A stretch of DNA of 64,000 nucleotides from Methanoculleus sp. UBA430 (GCF_002506585.1 NZ_DAXW01000012.1:62001-126000), one strand, 5' to 3'. Shown: positions 35,556 through 44,969, counted from the stretch's first letter. Numbers and translations are program-made. Notes: generated by a model from the sequence alone, not told the origin.

Positions 35556-36482
35556 ATGCCATACCGTCATCTCTTCGGTCCGGTCCCTTCCCGGCGCCTG
35601 GGCATCTCGCTCGGGGTCGACCTGGTGCCGCAGAAGACCTGCACCTATAACTGCGTCTACTGCGAGTGCGGCAAGACGACCGACCTCACCTGCGAGCGGC
35701 GCGAGTACGTCCCGACCGGCCGGGTCATCGCGGAACTCGACGCCTATCTCGCGACGGCCCCGGACCTCGACTACGTCACGTTCGCCGGCTCCGGGGAACC
35801 GACGCTGCATTCCGGAATCGGCGAGATCATCGCCTTCGTCAAAGACCGCTACCCCCGCTACCGGGTCGCGGTCCTGACGGGGAGCGCGCTCCTCCCCGAC
35901 CCGGCTGTCCGTGCCGCCCTGATGCGGGCGGACCTCGTGGTGCCGTCGCTCGACGCCGTCTCCGAAGAGGTCTTCCAGGCCCTCAACCGCCCGCATCAGG
36001 GCCTCACCGCCGGGCGGGTGCTTGCGGGGCTCATTGCCTTCGTCCGGGAGTATCCCGGCGAGGTCCGGCTCGAGGTCTTCATCGTCCCGGGCATAAACGA
36101 CACGGATGAGGAGGTCCGGCGCCTGAGGGACGCCGTCGCGGCAATCAATCCCGACCGTGTCCAGGTGAACACCCTCGATCGGCCGGGAACCGATATCCGG
36201 GTGAGGGCGGCCTCTCCCCGGACCCTTGAGCGGGTCGCCGGAATGCTCGGTGGAGAGGTGATCGGGGCGGCGCCGGATGAATCGGCGATGGTCCCGGAGG
36301 CGAGAGAAGTCACCGATACCCTGCTCGCCACGCTCCGGCGCCGCCCCAGCACCGTCGCCGACCTCGCCCGGACCTCCGGCCTCCGGCCGGCCGAGGTGAC
36401 GAAGTATCTCCGGGTCCTGGAGGAGAAAGGGGTAGTCAAACCGGTGCGAGAAAAGAGGGGCGTATTTTACCGGGCGACCTGA
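35556..36482 (+). CDS. Radical SAM protein with C-terminal winged HTH
   Basis: A 308-residue radical SAM enzyme of the COG0731-like group. The iron-sulfur motif CxxxCxxC is present as CTYNCVYCECG near residue 29, and GSGEPTLHS near 85 binds SAM. Residues ~240-305 add a winged helix (STVADLARTSGLRPAEVTKY) not required for the radical chemistry. The fusion suggests nucleic-acid binding or regulation. Related proteins include tRNA-wybutosine-type enzymes and NifB-like oxidoreductases; the reaction here is unknown. Confidence 0.85.
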   Translation: MPYRHLFGPVPSRRLGISLGVDLVPQKTCTYNCVYCECGKTTDLTCERREYVPTGRVIAELDAYLATAPDLDYVTFAGSGEPTLHSGIGEIIAFVKDRYPRYRVAVLTGSALLPDPAVRAALMRADLVVPSLDAVSEEVFQALNRPHQGLTAGRVLAGLIAFVREYPGEVRLEVFIVPGINDTDEEVRRLRDAVAAINPDRVQVNTLDRPGTDIRVRAASPRTLERVAGMLGGEVIGAAPDESAMVPEAREVTDTLLATLRRRPSTVADLARTSGLRPAEVTKYLRVLEEKGVVKPVREKRGVFYRAT

Positions 36483-36546
36483 ACCCGGCCCGTATCCACC
36501 ACCGGCACGAATATGCCGTACCGGCGAAAGATATGTATGAGGATCC

Positions 36547-37578
36547 ATGGCGGTTGGTAAGGAGATACTCACGACGCTTTCCGCTCTCGTCGACCGGGAC
36601 ATAACGCTCATGCACATCTGCGGCACCCACGAGGCGGCGATCGCCCGCGCCGGGCTCCGGAGCGTTCTCCCCCCGAAACTCAAGATCGTGATGGGGCCGG
36701 GCTGCCCGGTCTGCATCACGCCGCAGGGCGAGATCGATGCCGCGCTCGACCTGGTGGAACGGGACTGTACCATCGCGACCTACGGCGACCTGCTCCGGGT
36801 CCCGGGGACGAAGGGGTCGCTCGAGTCGAGCGGCGGGGACATCCGGGTGGTGCAGGGCGTCCATAAGGCAGTGGAGATCGCCCGGCGGGAGCCCGACCGT
36901 GAGGTCGTCTTCGTCTCGGTCGGATTCGAGACGACCGCGCCGACGGTCGCCGCCACGATCCTCGCCCGCCCGCCGGAGAACTTCTCGATCCTCTCGTGCC
37001 ACCGGCTCGTCCCGCCGGCGATGGCGTGGCTCCTCGGCCAGGGGGAGGCGGCGCTCGACGGGTTCATCCTTCCCGGGCACGTCTGCGCGGTGATGGGCTA
37101 CGAGGAGTACGAGCGGTTCCCCGTCCCGCAGGTCGTCGCGGGGTTCGAGCCGGAGGACATCCTCCTCGGCCTCCTGATGGCGGTGCAGCAGGTCCGCGCG
37201 GGGGTGCACCGGGTGGAGAACGCCTACCCGCGGGTGGTCACCCGGGAAGGGAACGTCAAGGCAAAACGCCTGATGTATGAAGTCTTCGAGCCGTCCGACG
37301 TCGAATGGCGCGGCTTTCCCGTGATACCGGCGTCGGGCCTCCGCCTGAAGCCGGTGTTCGAGGGCTACGACGCGCAGAAGAAGTTCGATATCACAATCCG
37401 GCACGTGGACAAGCACTCCGCCTGCATCTGCGATAGAGTGCTGCGCGGCGTCGCCCGGCCCTCGGACTGCAAACTCTTCGGGAAAGTCTGCACCCCGCGG
37501 ACCCCGGTGGGCCCCTGCATGGTCAGCCACGAAGGAGCCTGCAAGATCTGGCACCTCTACGAATCGAGGAGGGTTTGA
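36547..37578 (+). CDS. hypD: Hydrogenase maturation protein HypD
   Basis: A 343-residue HypD, the iron-sulfur scaffold that with HypC assembles the Fe(CN)2CO unit of [NiFe]-hydrogenases. Diagnostic motifs are CGTHE near residue 24, GPGCPVC near 50, GFETTAP near 125 and PGHVCAV near 175, with C-terminal cysteines in HSACICD and CKLFGKVCTPRTPVGPC binding the cluster. The gene stands apart from other hyp genes in this window. It fits a hydrogenotrophic methanogen. Confidence 0.95.
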   Translation: MAVGKEILTTLSALVDRDITLMHICGTHEAAIARAGLRSVLPPKLKIVMGPGCPVCITPQGEIDAALDLVERDCTIATYGDLLRVPGTKGSLESSGGDIRVVQGVHKAVEIARREPDREVVFVSVGFETTAPTVAATILARPPENFSILSCHRLVPPAMAWLLGQGEAALDGFILPGHVCAVMGYEEYERFPVPQVVAGFEPEDILLGLLMAVQQVRAGVHRVENAYPRVVTREGNVKAKRLMYEVFEPSDVEWRGFPVIPASGLRLKPVFEGYDAQKKFDITIRHVDKHSACICDRVLRGVARPSDCKLFGKVCTPRTPVGPCMVSHEGACKIWHLYESRRV

Positions 37579-37630
37579 CGCCCTCTCCTCCGCTGGCCTT
37601 TTATACCATACACGACAACATCATATGGCA

Positions 37631-37702
37631 GTCTCGGTAGGGTAGTGGATATCCTGAAAGCCTCCGGAGCTTTCGACCCGGGTTCGAATCCCGGCCGGGG
37701 CG
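37631..37702 (+). tRNA. tRNA-Arg (anticodon CCG)
   Basis: A 72-base tRNA: acceptor GTCTCGG pairs with CCGGGGC (two G-T pairs), D-arm GGGTAGTGG, anticodon loop CTCCGGA, T-arm GGTTCGAATCC, discriminator G. The anticodon CCG reads arginine CGG. No intron is evident. Confidence 0.93.
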
Positions 37703-37770
37703 TTTCCTTCTCATTTTCAAGCGCCTTCATGGCGCTGTTCCTCCAGCACCACGACCGTCGCGCTTGTCCG

Positions 37771-37816
37771 CCGATCCCCTCACCCGGTCCCGGCCGATCC
37801 CCTCACCCGGTCCCGG
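37771..37816. repeat. Two tandem 23-base repeats
   Basis: The unit ccgatcccctcacccggtc plus ccgg occurs twice head to tail, followed by a partial third unit (ccgatc). It lies between tRNA-Arg and the third alcohol dehydrogenase. It is probably a replication-slippage duplication; no function is evident. Confidence 0.7.
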
Positions 37817-37905
37817 CCGATCGCGTCCTGTCGGAACCCCCGTGCGTATCGTTCACCCTCGCTTTATGAATCTATGAATCCTGGTTCTTTTCGCCGCCCC
37901 TCACC

Positions 37906-37918
37906 TTTTTATAGTCTT
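37906..37918 (+). promoter_or_regulatory. TATA box of the third alcohol dehydrogenase gene
   Basis: The sequence ctttttatagtc lies about 42 bases before the ATG at 37954, at the same distance as in the paralogous gene at 6069. A strong GAGGTGA site precedes the ATG. Confidence 0.6.
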
Positions 37919-37953
37919 ATACCTATCCGGGCCGGATCGAAACGAGGTGAACG

Positions 37954-39027
37954 ATGAAAGGTTTAGCAATGCTACGGATCGGTGAGATTGGATGGATCGA
38001 GAAGGACCGACCGGCCTGCGGTCCAAGGGACGCTATCGTCAGGCCGCTGGCGCTCGCGCCGTGCACCTCCGATGTCCACACCGTCTGGGAAGGGGCAATC
38101 GGGGACAGGCACAACCTCATCCTGGGGCACGAGGCCCTCGGGATCGTGGACGAAGTAGGGAAAGAGGTCAAAGACTTCAAGCCCGGCGACCGGGTCATCG
38201 TCCCCGCCATCACCCCGGACTGGGAGACGGAGGCCGCGCAACGCGGGTTCCCCTCGCAGACCGGCGGGCCCCTCGGGGGCTGGAAATTCTCGAACTTCAA
38301 GGACGGCGTCTTCGGCGAGTTCTTCCACGTGAACCTGGCAGACTACAACCTCGCCCACCTGCCCAAGGGCATGTCGCTTGAGGCCGGGGTGATGCTCCCG
38401 GATATGCTCAGCACCGGGTTCATGGGCGCCGAGAACGCGAAGATCCAGATCGGGTCCTCGGTAGCCGTCCTGGGGATCGGGCCGGTCGGGCTGTGCGGTG
38501 TCGCCGGCGCACGACTGCGGGGCGCCGGGAGGATATTTGCCGTCGGGACCCGGCCTGCTTCCGTCAAAGTAGCGAAAGAGTATGGTGCGACAGACATCAT
38601 CAGTTACAAGGACGGGAGCACCGTCGACCAGATCCTTGACAAAACCGGCGGAACCGGCGTCGACGCCGTGATCATCGCCGGCGGCGGCCCCGAGATCATG
38701 ATGGACGCGATCAACGTGGCGAGGCCCGGGTCGGTGATCTCGAACATCAACTACTTCGGCAGCGGTGTCGGCGACAAGGACGTCATACCCGTCCCCCGGG
38801 TCGGCTGGGGGTTCGGGATGGCGGACAAGAACATCATGACCGGACTCTGCCCCGGTGGGAGGGTGCGGATGGAGCGGCTCGCCGAGGTGGTGATGAACGG
38901 GCGCATGGACCCCGCGCTCATGGCGACGCACGTCTTCAAGGGCTTCGACAAACTCGAAGAGGCCCTTCTCCTGATGAAAGACAAGCCCAAAGACCTGATC
39001 AAACCGGTCGTCATCGTTGAAGAGTAG
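37954..39027 (+). CDS. NADP-dependent secondary alcohol dehydrogenase (paralogue)
   Basis: A 357-residue zinc dehydrogenase, paralogue of 5008-6069 and closer to the Thermoanaerobacter/Clostridium enzymes (MKGLAMLRIGEIGWIEKDRP; LLMKDKPKDLIKPVVIVEE). Cys37, His42 and His59-Glu60 are at the canonical positions, and VGTRPAS carries Thr-Arg at the NADP-specifying site. It stands alone with its own TATA box and GAGGTGA site, unlinked to fno. It may serve a different alcohol or growth condition from the cluster enzyme. Confidence 0.92.
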   Translation: MKGLAMLRIGEIGWIEKDRPACGPRDAIVRPLALAPCTSDVHTVWEGAIGDRHNLILGHEALGIVDEVGKEVKDFKPGDRVIVPAITPDWETEAAQRGFPSQTGGPLGGWKFSNFKDGVFGEFFHVNLADYNLAHLPKGMSLEAGVMLPDMLSTGFMGAENAKIQIGSSVAVLGIGPVGLCGVAGARLRGAGRIFAVGTRPASVKVAKEYGATDIISYKDGSTVDQILDKTGGTGVDAVIIAGGGPEIMMDAINVARPGSVISNINYFGSGVGDKDVIPVPRVGWGFGMADKNIMTGLCPGGRVRMERLAEVVMNGRMDPALMATHVFKGFDKLEEALLLMKDKPKDLIKPVVIVEE

Positions 39028-39086
39028 ACGGCAACCTCTCTTTTTTGGAATACCGGAGATACCTCCGCGTCAAAAAGTGGGTGGGA

Positions 39087-40610
39087 TCAGTCGACGGCCG
39101 CAAGTTCGACCCTGAAGCAGTCCATCATGCCGAAGAGATCTATATCGTAGTCCGCCGTATCGGAGACGATCGCCGGGTACTGCCTGACTATCCTGAATAT
39201 GGCGGCACCTTCCGGCAGGGCCGGCTTCATCGGAGCATCGACGTTCTTCTGGATGACAAGACGGGCGGGATCGAGATTTGCGGCGTAGTACTCTTTGAAC
39301 GCCGACCGCTTCTCGTCGGAGATGACAACCCCGTCGGCCGCCTCGGCAGCCGTCGGGTCGTTCGGAACCCAGCCGTAGCCGGGCAGGTAGTACTCCGCCC
39401 AGAAGTGGGTGCCGGGCGTCTTAGTGATGAGCATCTGGTAGCCCCCGATGGCACGGGCAGGGATCCCGAGCGACCGGCAGAACGCCGCAAAGAGCATGCT
39501 CTGGGTGCCGCAGTCGCCATGATCGGTCTCGAACATGTAGGTGGACTCAGCGATCTTCGGCTCGCGGGCATCGAGCGAGCAGTGCGGGACGTGGCTGTAG
39601 GGGTAGGTCTCGATGATGTAGTGGTAGATCATCTGCGCCTGGATGTGCGGGTTCGTCTCGTTCCCGACGATCTCCCGTGCTTTCTCCCGAACCGCATCCG
39701 TGATCTCGATGTTCCTCTCGGACCTGGTGTAGAGCAGGTACTCGGGGTCGCTCGTGTTGTACTTCCCGACCTTTGCCGGGTCGATACCGCTAAAGATCTG
39801 CTCATAGGAAACAAAGTCGATATCCGCCGTGAGGACGAGGTCCCCGTTGACCGCCCCGGCCGGGATCTCGTAGTAGACGTAGCCGATGGCCCCCGTGGTG
39901 AACGGGCCGGCGACGATGAAGTCAGGGCACGAGAGGTTCGCGACGGTGACGTTTCGCTGCGAATCCGTCTCGACCGGGAGGGGGAACCAGATCTTCAGGA
40001 TCCCGGATGAGGGAAGCGCCTCGCGCGGGATCTCGAGCCGTTCGACACCGGCGTAGTGTACCGGGTTTACGTATGGCCCGGTCCCCCCGGATCGGTTCTC
40101 CGACCAGGCGTACCGGGCGACGTAGTCGAAGTCGAGATTCCTCTCGTTCTGCTTCTGCATCTCATCGGTGTGCGCGTAGAGGTAGTTGCCGGCGACGTCA
40201 TAGGAGTAGAGCGCCTCGCCCTCCGAGACGATCGTCTGGGCCCGGTTATCCAGCCAGTCGGCTATGCTCGCGTCGGTGATGCCGGGGACCCTCTCCCGCA
40301 GTGCTGCCTCTGCAGCGGATCTGTTGAGAGGATACTCAATATATGTCCTGTTCGCCCGGAACATGGCATCTCGTGCCGTCCGTGCCTTATCCAGATCGCC
40401 TGCGCCGGTGTAGAGGGCGTAGGCCTCCCCGAAACGTTCTTCGGCGATACGATAGTTGGCGGCTCCATACTCGGCGAGCCCCCGGGCGTAGGCCTCGTCG
40501 GCCGGTGCACCGGGATCGTTCTTCTCTTCCGTTGTGGCGATGCACCCTGTTGCAGCGATGGGAAGCAGGACGGATGCCACCAGGAAAGCAGTGATCGTGC
40601 GGTGATCCAT
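39087..40610 (-). CDS. Transglutaminase-like surface lipoprotein
   Basis: A 507-residue secreted protein. A signal peptide ends with a lipobox (ATGC near residue 22), so it is probably lipid-anchored. A helical (TPR-like) region follows at ~35-110. The transglutaminase-type triad lies near the C-terminal third: Cys in HGDCGTQSMLF, His in GTHFWAEYYL and Asp in PNDPT. Such archaeal proteins act as proteases or cross-linkers outside the cell. It is convergent with the alcohol dehydrogenase. Confidence 0.85.
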   Translation of the reverse strand: MDHRTITAFLVASVLLPIAATGCIATTEEKNDPGAPADEAYARGLAEYGAANYRIAEERFGEAYALYTGAGDLDKARTARDAMFRANRTYIEYPLNRSAAEAALRERVPGITDASIADWLDNRAQTIVSEGEALYSYDVAGNYLYAHTDEMQKQNERNLDFDYVARYAWSENRSGGTGPYVNPVHYAGVERLEIPREALPSSGILKIWFPLPVETDSQRNVTVANLSCPDFIVAGPFTTGAIGYVYYEIPAGAVNGDLVLTADIDFVSYEQIFSGIDPAKVGKYNTSDPEYLLYTRSERNIEITDAVREKAREIVGNETNPHIQAQMIYHYIIETYPYSHVPHCSLDAREPKIAESTYMFETDHGDCGTQSMLFAAFCRSLGIPARAIGGYQMLITKTPGTHFWAEYYLPGYGWVPNDPTAAEAADGVVISDEKRSAFKEYYAANLDPARLVIQKNVDAPMKPALPEGAAIFRIVRQYPAIVSDTADYDIDLFGMMDCFRVELAAVD

Positions 40611-40920
40611 GGAAGAGAGAATATACGGATCGGGAAAGCCTTTTTATTTATTCGGGCCTTCTTCAGGCAGCCCGGGGATTTTTCGGAATTTTCCGTGCCC
40701 CCCGGGGTCCCGGCACGGACCATGAGGAGACGCCTTACCCGGAGGAGCGTGCGCGGGTGCGTTCCTGCTGGAATTTTCGCACGGGGCACACAATGGCCGT
40801 GGCTGAGGAAAATTTCGAAAATTCATCTCATAAAGTACATTTAATATTGTATTTTTGGCGCGATAAGAAAGGAAGGCATATATGCAAATAGATATTTTAT
40901 TAATTGAAGCGGAGGCTTTT
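40611..40920 (+). promoter_or_regulatory. AT-rich promoter region
   Basis: This 310-base gap holds no gene. The part at 40829-40885 is strongly AT-rich (cataaagtac, tttaatattg, gcatatatgc) in an otherwise GC-rich window. A TATA box here, near 40845 or 40878, would serve the surface-protein gene at 40921. Confidence 0.5.
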
Positions 40921-41613
40921 ATGAAGAGCGTTTTACGCCATTTTCTGGTAATTTTGCTTGTTGCCTGTTGTGCCATCGTCCTTCCTGCGAGTGCTCAGCC
41001 GCCCGTAGGCGGAGACAACGGGTGGTATGCGGTCAACGGTAACGTGAATGGAGCACAGGTCTACTTCGACGACGAATACAAGGGCACGATCGACGCCGGC
41101 GTGCTGTACGTCGCGGTCTACACTACCGGCGCTCCTTACCAGTCGTTCCGCGTCGAGAAAGACGGATACACCACGTATTACGGAGACGTAACCTCTGTTC
41201 CCGGGAAAGGCGAGGTCTTCGATCTCTACGCGACTATCAACCCGGTCCAGCCCACACAGGGACCGATAATCGGGGGAGATATCGGCTGGTACACCGTCCA
41301 CGCCAACGTTGACGGCGCAACCGTCCAGTTCGACAATGAGGTCAAGGGCACCATCAACCAGGGCGTCCTCTCCGTCCAGGTCTACACGACCGGGACGCCG
41401 TATTCGACCTACACCGTGACGAAGGAAGGGTATCAGCCCTACACGGGCACGATCGACCGGCACCCCGCCAAAGGCGAGACGGTCGACCTCTACGTGACGA
41501 TGAACCCCGCACCGACACCGGTTCCCACGCAGAAATCGCCTCTCTCCCCGGTTGTTGTCGGCGGGGCGCTACTGATCGTGGGGCTGCTGGTTGCAGGCAG
41601 AAAGCAGAATTGA
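40921..41613 (+). CDS. Surface protein with two PEGA-like repeats
   Basis: A 230-residue secreted, membrane-anchored protein. A signal peptide (residues 1-24, ending ASA) is followed by two ~90-residue repeats of PEGA-like beta structure: VNGNVNGAQVYFDDEYKGTI and VHANVDGATVQFDNEVKGTI, each ending near GY plus a Gly-rich turn. A Pro/Thr linker and one C-terminal helix ending AGRKQN anchor it. ATG at 40921 has GGAGGC upstream; an earlier in-frame ATG is less likely. It is probably part of the cell envelope. Confidence 0.82.
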   Translation: MKSVLRHFLVILLVACCAIVLPASAQPPVGGDNGWYAVNGNVNGAQVYFDDEYKGTIDAGVLYVAVYTTGAPYQSFRVEKDGYTTYYGDVTSVPGKGEVFDLYATINPVQPTQGPIIGGDIGWYTVHANVDGATVQFDNEVKGTINQGVLSVQVYTTGTPYSTYTVTKEGYQPYTGTIDRHPAKGETVDLYVTMNPAPTPVPTQKSPLSPVVVGGALLIVGLLVAGRKQN

Positions 41614-41901
41614 CCCCTCACTCTTTTTTGTTGTTCCTGCTCGGCAGCAGCAGTCTCACCCCCCTCCGAAGAGCCCGGCCGTGCGGCATGGTTCCCGGAA
41701 TCCCCGTGGGGGTAAGAAGCAAACCACCGCTTCCCGACGCGGCGGATCGCCCGGATGTATGGTAAACTCTTTCCCTTCCGGGAGAGTACGATCGCTGGAT
41801 CGACGCCCGAAGTCGGTTCCGGGGTCTGCGGCAGGCACCGCCAGGGCCGGAACGGTATCTGGAACGGCAGGGGACTGCCGGCACATGAAAGAGATGAGTT
41901 C

Positions 41902-42819
41902 ATGAAACGTTACCGGTTCAAGAAGATCGATGCTTTTGCATCGGGAGGGTCGCCGGGGAACCCCGCGGGATACATCTCCCTCCTCCCGGACGATGAGATC
42001 AGCGATGAGGATATGCAGCGGATAGCCCGTGAACTGAAGGGTTTTGTCTCGGAAGTCGGCTTTCTCCGCGAGGGCATGCCGGGGGTATGCGATCTTGCGA
42101 TACGTTACTTCTCCTGCGAGCGGGAGGTCGAGTTCTGCGGCCACGCGACGATAGCCATCATGGGCGATGTGGTGCAAAACGACGACCGGTTCAGGGACCG
42201 GGAGAGCCTCCGCCTCCGGACGAACAGAGGTGTCGTCACGGTGCTGAACCGGACGGGCGAGGACGGCATGGTCTACATCCGGGCTCCCGAGCCGGCGTTC
42301 TCCGATGCACGTCCGGATACTGCAGAGACCGCTGCCGCCCTCGGCCTCGGCGTCCGGGATATCGATCCTGCGATACCTATCGGCATTGTGAACGCCGGCC
42401 TCGATACTCTGCTCGTCCCCCTCGTCTCGCTCGACGCATGCGTCAGATGCTCCCCCGACTACATGACGCTCCGCACGTTCGCCCTCGCTCATTCCGTCGA
42501 CGTGGTCACCATCTACACCCGCGAGACGGCGTTTCCGGAGCACGACCTGCACACCCGGGTCTTCGCCCCGCCGTTCGGGTACCTGGAAGACCCGGCGACC
42601 GGCTCGGGGAACGCCGCGCTGGGAAACTTCCTCATCCGGGAGAACCTCTGGACCAGTCGGTCGCTCGTCATCGAGCAGGGGCCGAACCGGGCGAACCCGA
42701 ACATCATCCGCCTGCTCCGCCCGGAAGAGGGGGGGCTCATGTTCGGGGGGTGGGGCCAGGTGCGGATCGACGGGAGTTACGTTCTCTCTACAGGAGCTCC
42801 CCCCGGGCAACCGGAATGA
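41902..42819 (+). CDS. PhzF-family isomerase/epimerase
   Basis: A 305-residue PhzF-like protein. The first half starts KKIDAFASGGSPGNPAGY and holds the catalytic Glu in VSEVGFL and the CGHATIA motif near 83; the second half contains YLEDPATGSGNAALGNF, the paired motif of the fold. The family isomerises small substrates such as the phenazine precursor, but most members have no known role. The stop overlaps by 32 bases the 3' end of a truncated PhzF-like gene on the other strand. ATG at 41902 is chosen for homology to family N-termini. Confidence 0.87.
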   Translation: MKRYRFKKIDAFASGGSPGNPAGYISLLPDDEISDEDMQRIARELKGFVSEVGFLREGMPGVCDLAIRYFSCEREVEFCGHATIAIMGDVVQNDDRFRDRESLRLRTNRGVVTVLNRTGEDGMVYIRAPEPAFSDARPDTAETAAALGLGVRDIDPAIPIGIVNAGLDTLLVPLVSLDACVRCSPDYMTLRTFALAHSVDVVTIYTRETAFPEHDLHTRVFAPPFGYLEDPATGSGNAALGNFLIRENLWTSRSLVIEQGPNRANPNIIRLLRPEEGGLMFGGWGQVRIDGSYVLSTGAPPGQPE

Positions 42820-43215
42820 CCCTGCCGCCGACCTGCACCGTAATAGACTCCCCGTGCCGCTCCGCCCTGCAATGGATCAGGGACGGGCGGTGTATCTCGC
42901 AGCCCTGCTCCACGCGGATATCGAGCGAGTCGCCCGGGAAGTAGCCGTGCCGGAGGAGGTAGCCGGCAAGGCACCCGTTCGCGCTGCCGGTTGCCGGATC
43001 TTCCGACACGCCGAAGTGGTCGGCGAACATCCGGGCGTTGAACGTGTTCTCCGGCCGGTAGGGTTCCGGGCAGAAGATGAAGACGGTTTTTGCTTCCGTC
43101 GTGCGGATGAGCGTTTCGTAGGCATCGTGGTCGATCGCCGCCCGCCGCACGGATTCAAGGCTCTTTACCGGGACGATGATGAACGGGAGTCGTCCGTTCT
43201 CCCGGAGGATACCGC
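42788..43215 (-). pseudogene. Truncated PhzF-family gene (C-terminal half)
   Basis: On the minus strand, ~140 codons match the second half of a PhzF protein: LPFIIVPVKSLESVRRA, then EDPATGSANGCLAGYLLRHG and a closing strand VQVGGRVIPV. The first half, with the catalytic Glu and CGHAT, is missing; about 60 bases upstream lies the stop of the symporter gene. A deletion between the two is the simple explanation. The reading frame left is intact from 43150 and could still be translated. Confidence 0.78.
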
Positions 43216-43273
43216 TTGCGCTCCCGGTGGTCGCCGGATGCGGAAAAAATGGTCCCGGGGGCCGGGGCCACCG

Positions 43274-44851
43274 TCAGGCTGCCCCGGTCGGTCCCTCCGC
43301 AATCACCGCGTGCCGGTCGAGCACCAACCCGACCAGGAGTGCGGCCGTCGAGAGGGGGAGGGCGATGACGAGCGGGTCCACGTCCTGCCACGGCGCGGAG
43401 AGGACCGCCGGAACCCCGAAGAGGAGGTCGGAGAGACCGAGCGCGGCCGACTCCTTGACGTGGACGAAGGCGGTCCACACAAACCAGGCGGCCGCTCCGG
43501 CAACAAGGCTTATCTTCGCCGCGCGGAGCGACGGCCTGCTGCTGTACATGGCGTGGGCGTATGCCGGCAGAAACGCGGATGCGCAGAGGCCCATGAACAT
43601 CGCCGTCGCCCGGGCGATGATGCTGCCGGGCAGGATGAAGGCAAGGACAACGCTTACGACGATCATGACGACGGTCGCCACCCGGATCGGCCGCATCGCC
43701 GCTTTCCCGGAGCCGGTGCGCCGTATGACGTCGAACCCGAGCGACGTGCCCATGACGTGGAAGAGGGAACTGAGCGTGGACATCGCGGCGGCAAGGAGCG
43801 CCAGCATGAAGATAACGACGAAGAGGTCCGGCATCGATGCGTTGATGAAGTTCGGTATGATCGTGTCGACGTTGCCGCCGGTGGCCGCTGCGAGAGCGAT
43901 CACGCCCTGGTTCTGGTAGAAGTAGACGTTCGTGAGCGCGCCGACCGTGAAGGCGACGCCGGTCATCATCAGGATGAACGGTCCCCCGACGAGGACCGCA
44001 CGGTTCAGTGACCGGCTGTCCTTGACGGTCATGAACCGGACCACCAGTTGCGGCTGCGCCAGCACCCCGATGCCTACCCCGAGAACGAGCGTCGTCACCA
44101 TGGTGAGCCAGATGGACGACCCGAACGCCGGCATGGAGGCCCATCCGGTCATCCCTCCGGCGGCGAGCGTCCCCGGGACGAGGTCCGACATCGCGGCAAG
44201 GGCGGTATGCGCCTCGATAACGCCCCCGAGTTGGACGTAGGTGAGGACAAGGAGGATGGTCATCCCGACGAGCATGATCCCGCCCTGCAGCGCGTCGGTA
44301 TACATGACGGCGATGAGCCCGCCCAGCACCACGTAGAGGGCGACGACCGCGGCAAACCCGATGAGCGCGGTGGTATACGGGACCTGCAGCGTGCTCGTGA
44401 TGAACTGGGCTCCGCCGATCAGGATCGCCGCCGTATACAGGGGCATGGCGATGACGATGACGAGCCCTGCGGCGTACTGCATGAACGGCGACCCGTAGCA
44501 CTTCCCCATCAGGTCGGGGAAGGTCACGGCACGGAGTTTGCTCCCGATACTGCGGGTCCGTTTCCCGAAGACGACGAACGCGATGAAGATGCCGAGCCCG
44601 ATGTTGAGGACAGTCAGCCAGATCATCCCCATGCCGAGCTGTGCCGCAACCCCACCGAACCCGATGATGGCGGAGGTGCTGATGAACGTCGCGCCGTAGG
44701 AGAGGGCAAGAACGACAGGGCTGATCTTCCTGCCGGCCACCATATAATCGTCATTTCCTTTCGTCTGACGGTAGCCGAGGTAGCCGAGGCCGATGACGAG
44801 AACGAGGTATACCAGTGTCATTCCGACGAAAAGACCTGTATCAACTGCCAT
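43274..44851 (-). CDS. Sodium:solute symporter (SSS family)
   Basis: A 525-residue transporter with about 13 hydrophobic segments, of the sodium:solute symporter family (PutP/PanF-like). Typical segments are GYRQTKGNDDYMVAGRK near 25, SYGATFISTSAIIGFGG near 51 and ALLAAAMSTLSSLFHVMGT near 345. The substrate is unknown (organic acid, amino acid or osmolyte). It begins within the end of a 42-residue membrane protein gene, overlapping by 11 bases. The operon has inverted repeats upstream that may be operators. Confidence 0.88.
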   Translation of the reverse strand: MAVDTGLFVGMTLVYLVLVIGLGYLGYRQTKGNDDYMVAGRKISPVVLALSYGATFISTSAIIGFGGVAAQLGMGMIWLTVLNIGLGIFIAFVVFGKRTRSIGSKLRAVTFPDLMGKCYGSPFMQYAAGLVIVIAMPLYTAAILIGGAQFITSTLQVPYTTALIGFAAVVALYVVLGGLIAVMYTDALQGGIMLVGMTILLVLTYVQLGGVIEAHTALAAMSDLVPGTLAAGGMTGWASMPAFGSSIWLTMVTTLVLGVGIGVLAQPQLVVRFMTVKDSRSLNRAVLVGGPFILMMTGVAFTVGALTNVYFYQNQGVIALAAATGGNVDTIIPNFINASMPDLFVVIFMLALLAAAMSTLSSLFHVMGTSLGFDVIRRTGSGKAAMRPIRVATVVMIVVSVVLAFILPGSIIARATAMFMGLCASAFLPAYAHAMYSSRPSLRAAKISLVAGAAAWFVWTAFVHVKESAALGLSDLLFGVPAVLSAPWQDVDPLVIALPLSTAALLVGLVLDRHAVIAEGPTGAA

Positions 44852-44969
44852 CTCGTTCTTCCTCCGCTCCGTTGTTCCAGTTCAACAGGCCATACACTAA
44901 GCATGCGAGCGTAAAGACGAGCGCAAGCAGATACCCAACCCAGATCGCGGGATCGGTGATGCCGAACAT
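44841..44969 (-). CDS. Symporter small accessory protein
   Basis: A 42-residue protein: MFGITDPAIWVG, one membrane helix (YLLALVFTLACLVYGLLNW) and an acidic tail NNGAEEERDGS. It matches the small accessory protein often found just upstream of methanogen sodium:solute symporters. Its stop (44841-44843) lies 11 bases inside the symporter gene, so the two are co-translated. It probably stabilises or regulates the transporter. Confidence 0.85.
   Translation of the reverse strand: MFGITDPAIWVGYLLALVFTLACLVYGLLNWNNGAEEERDGS

Noticed and set aside
37771..37816. Possible CRISPR array
   Set aside because: Only two units, directly abutting with no spacer, so it is a tandem duplication.
43155..44501. 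Long second frame inside the symporter gene
   Set aside because: Arg/His/Pro-rich composition and full overlap with a clear membrane transporter; it is a high-GC shadow.
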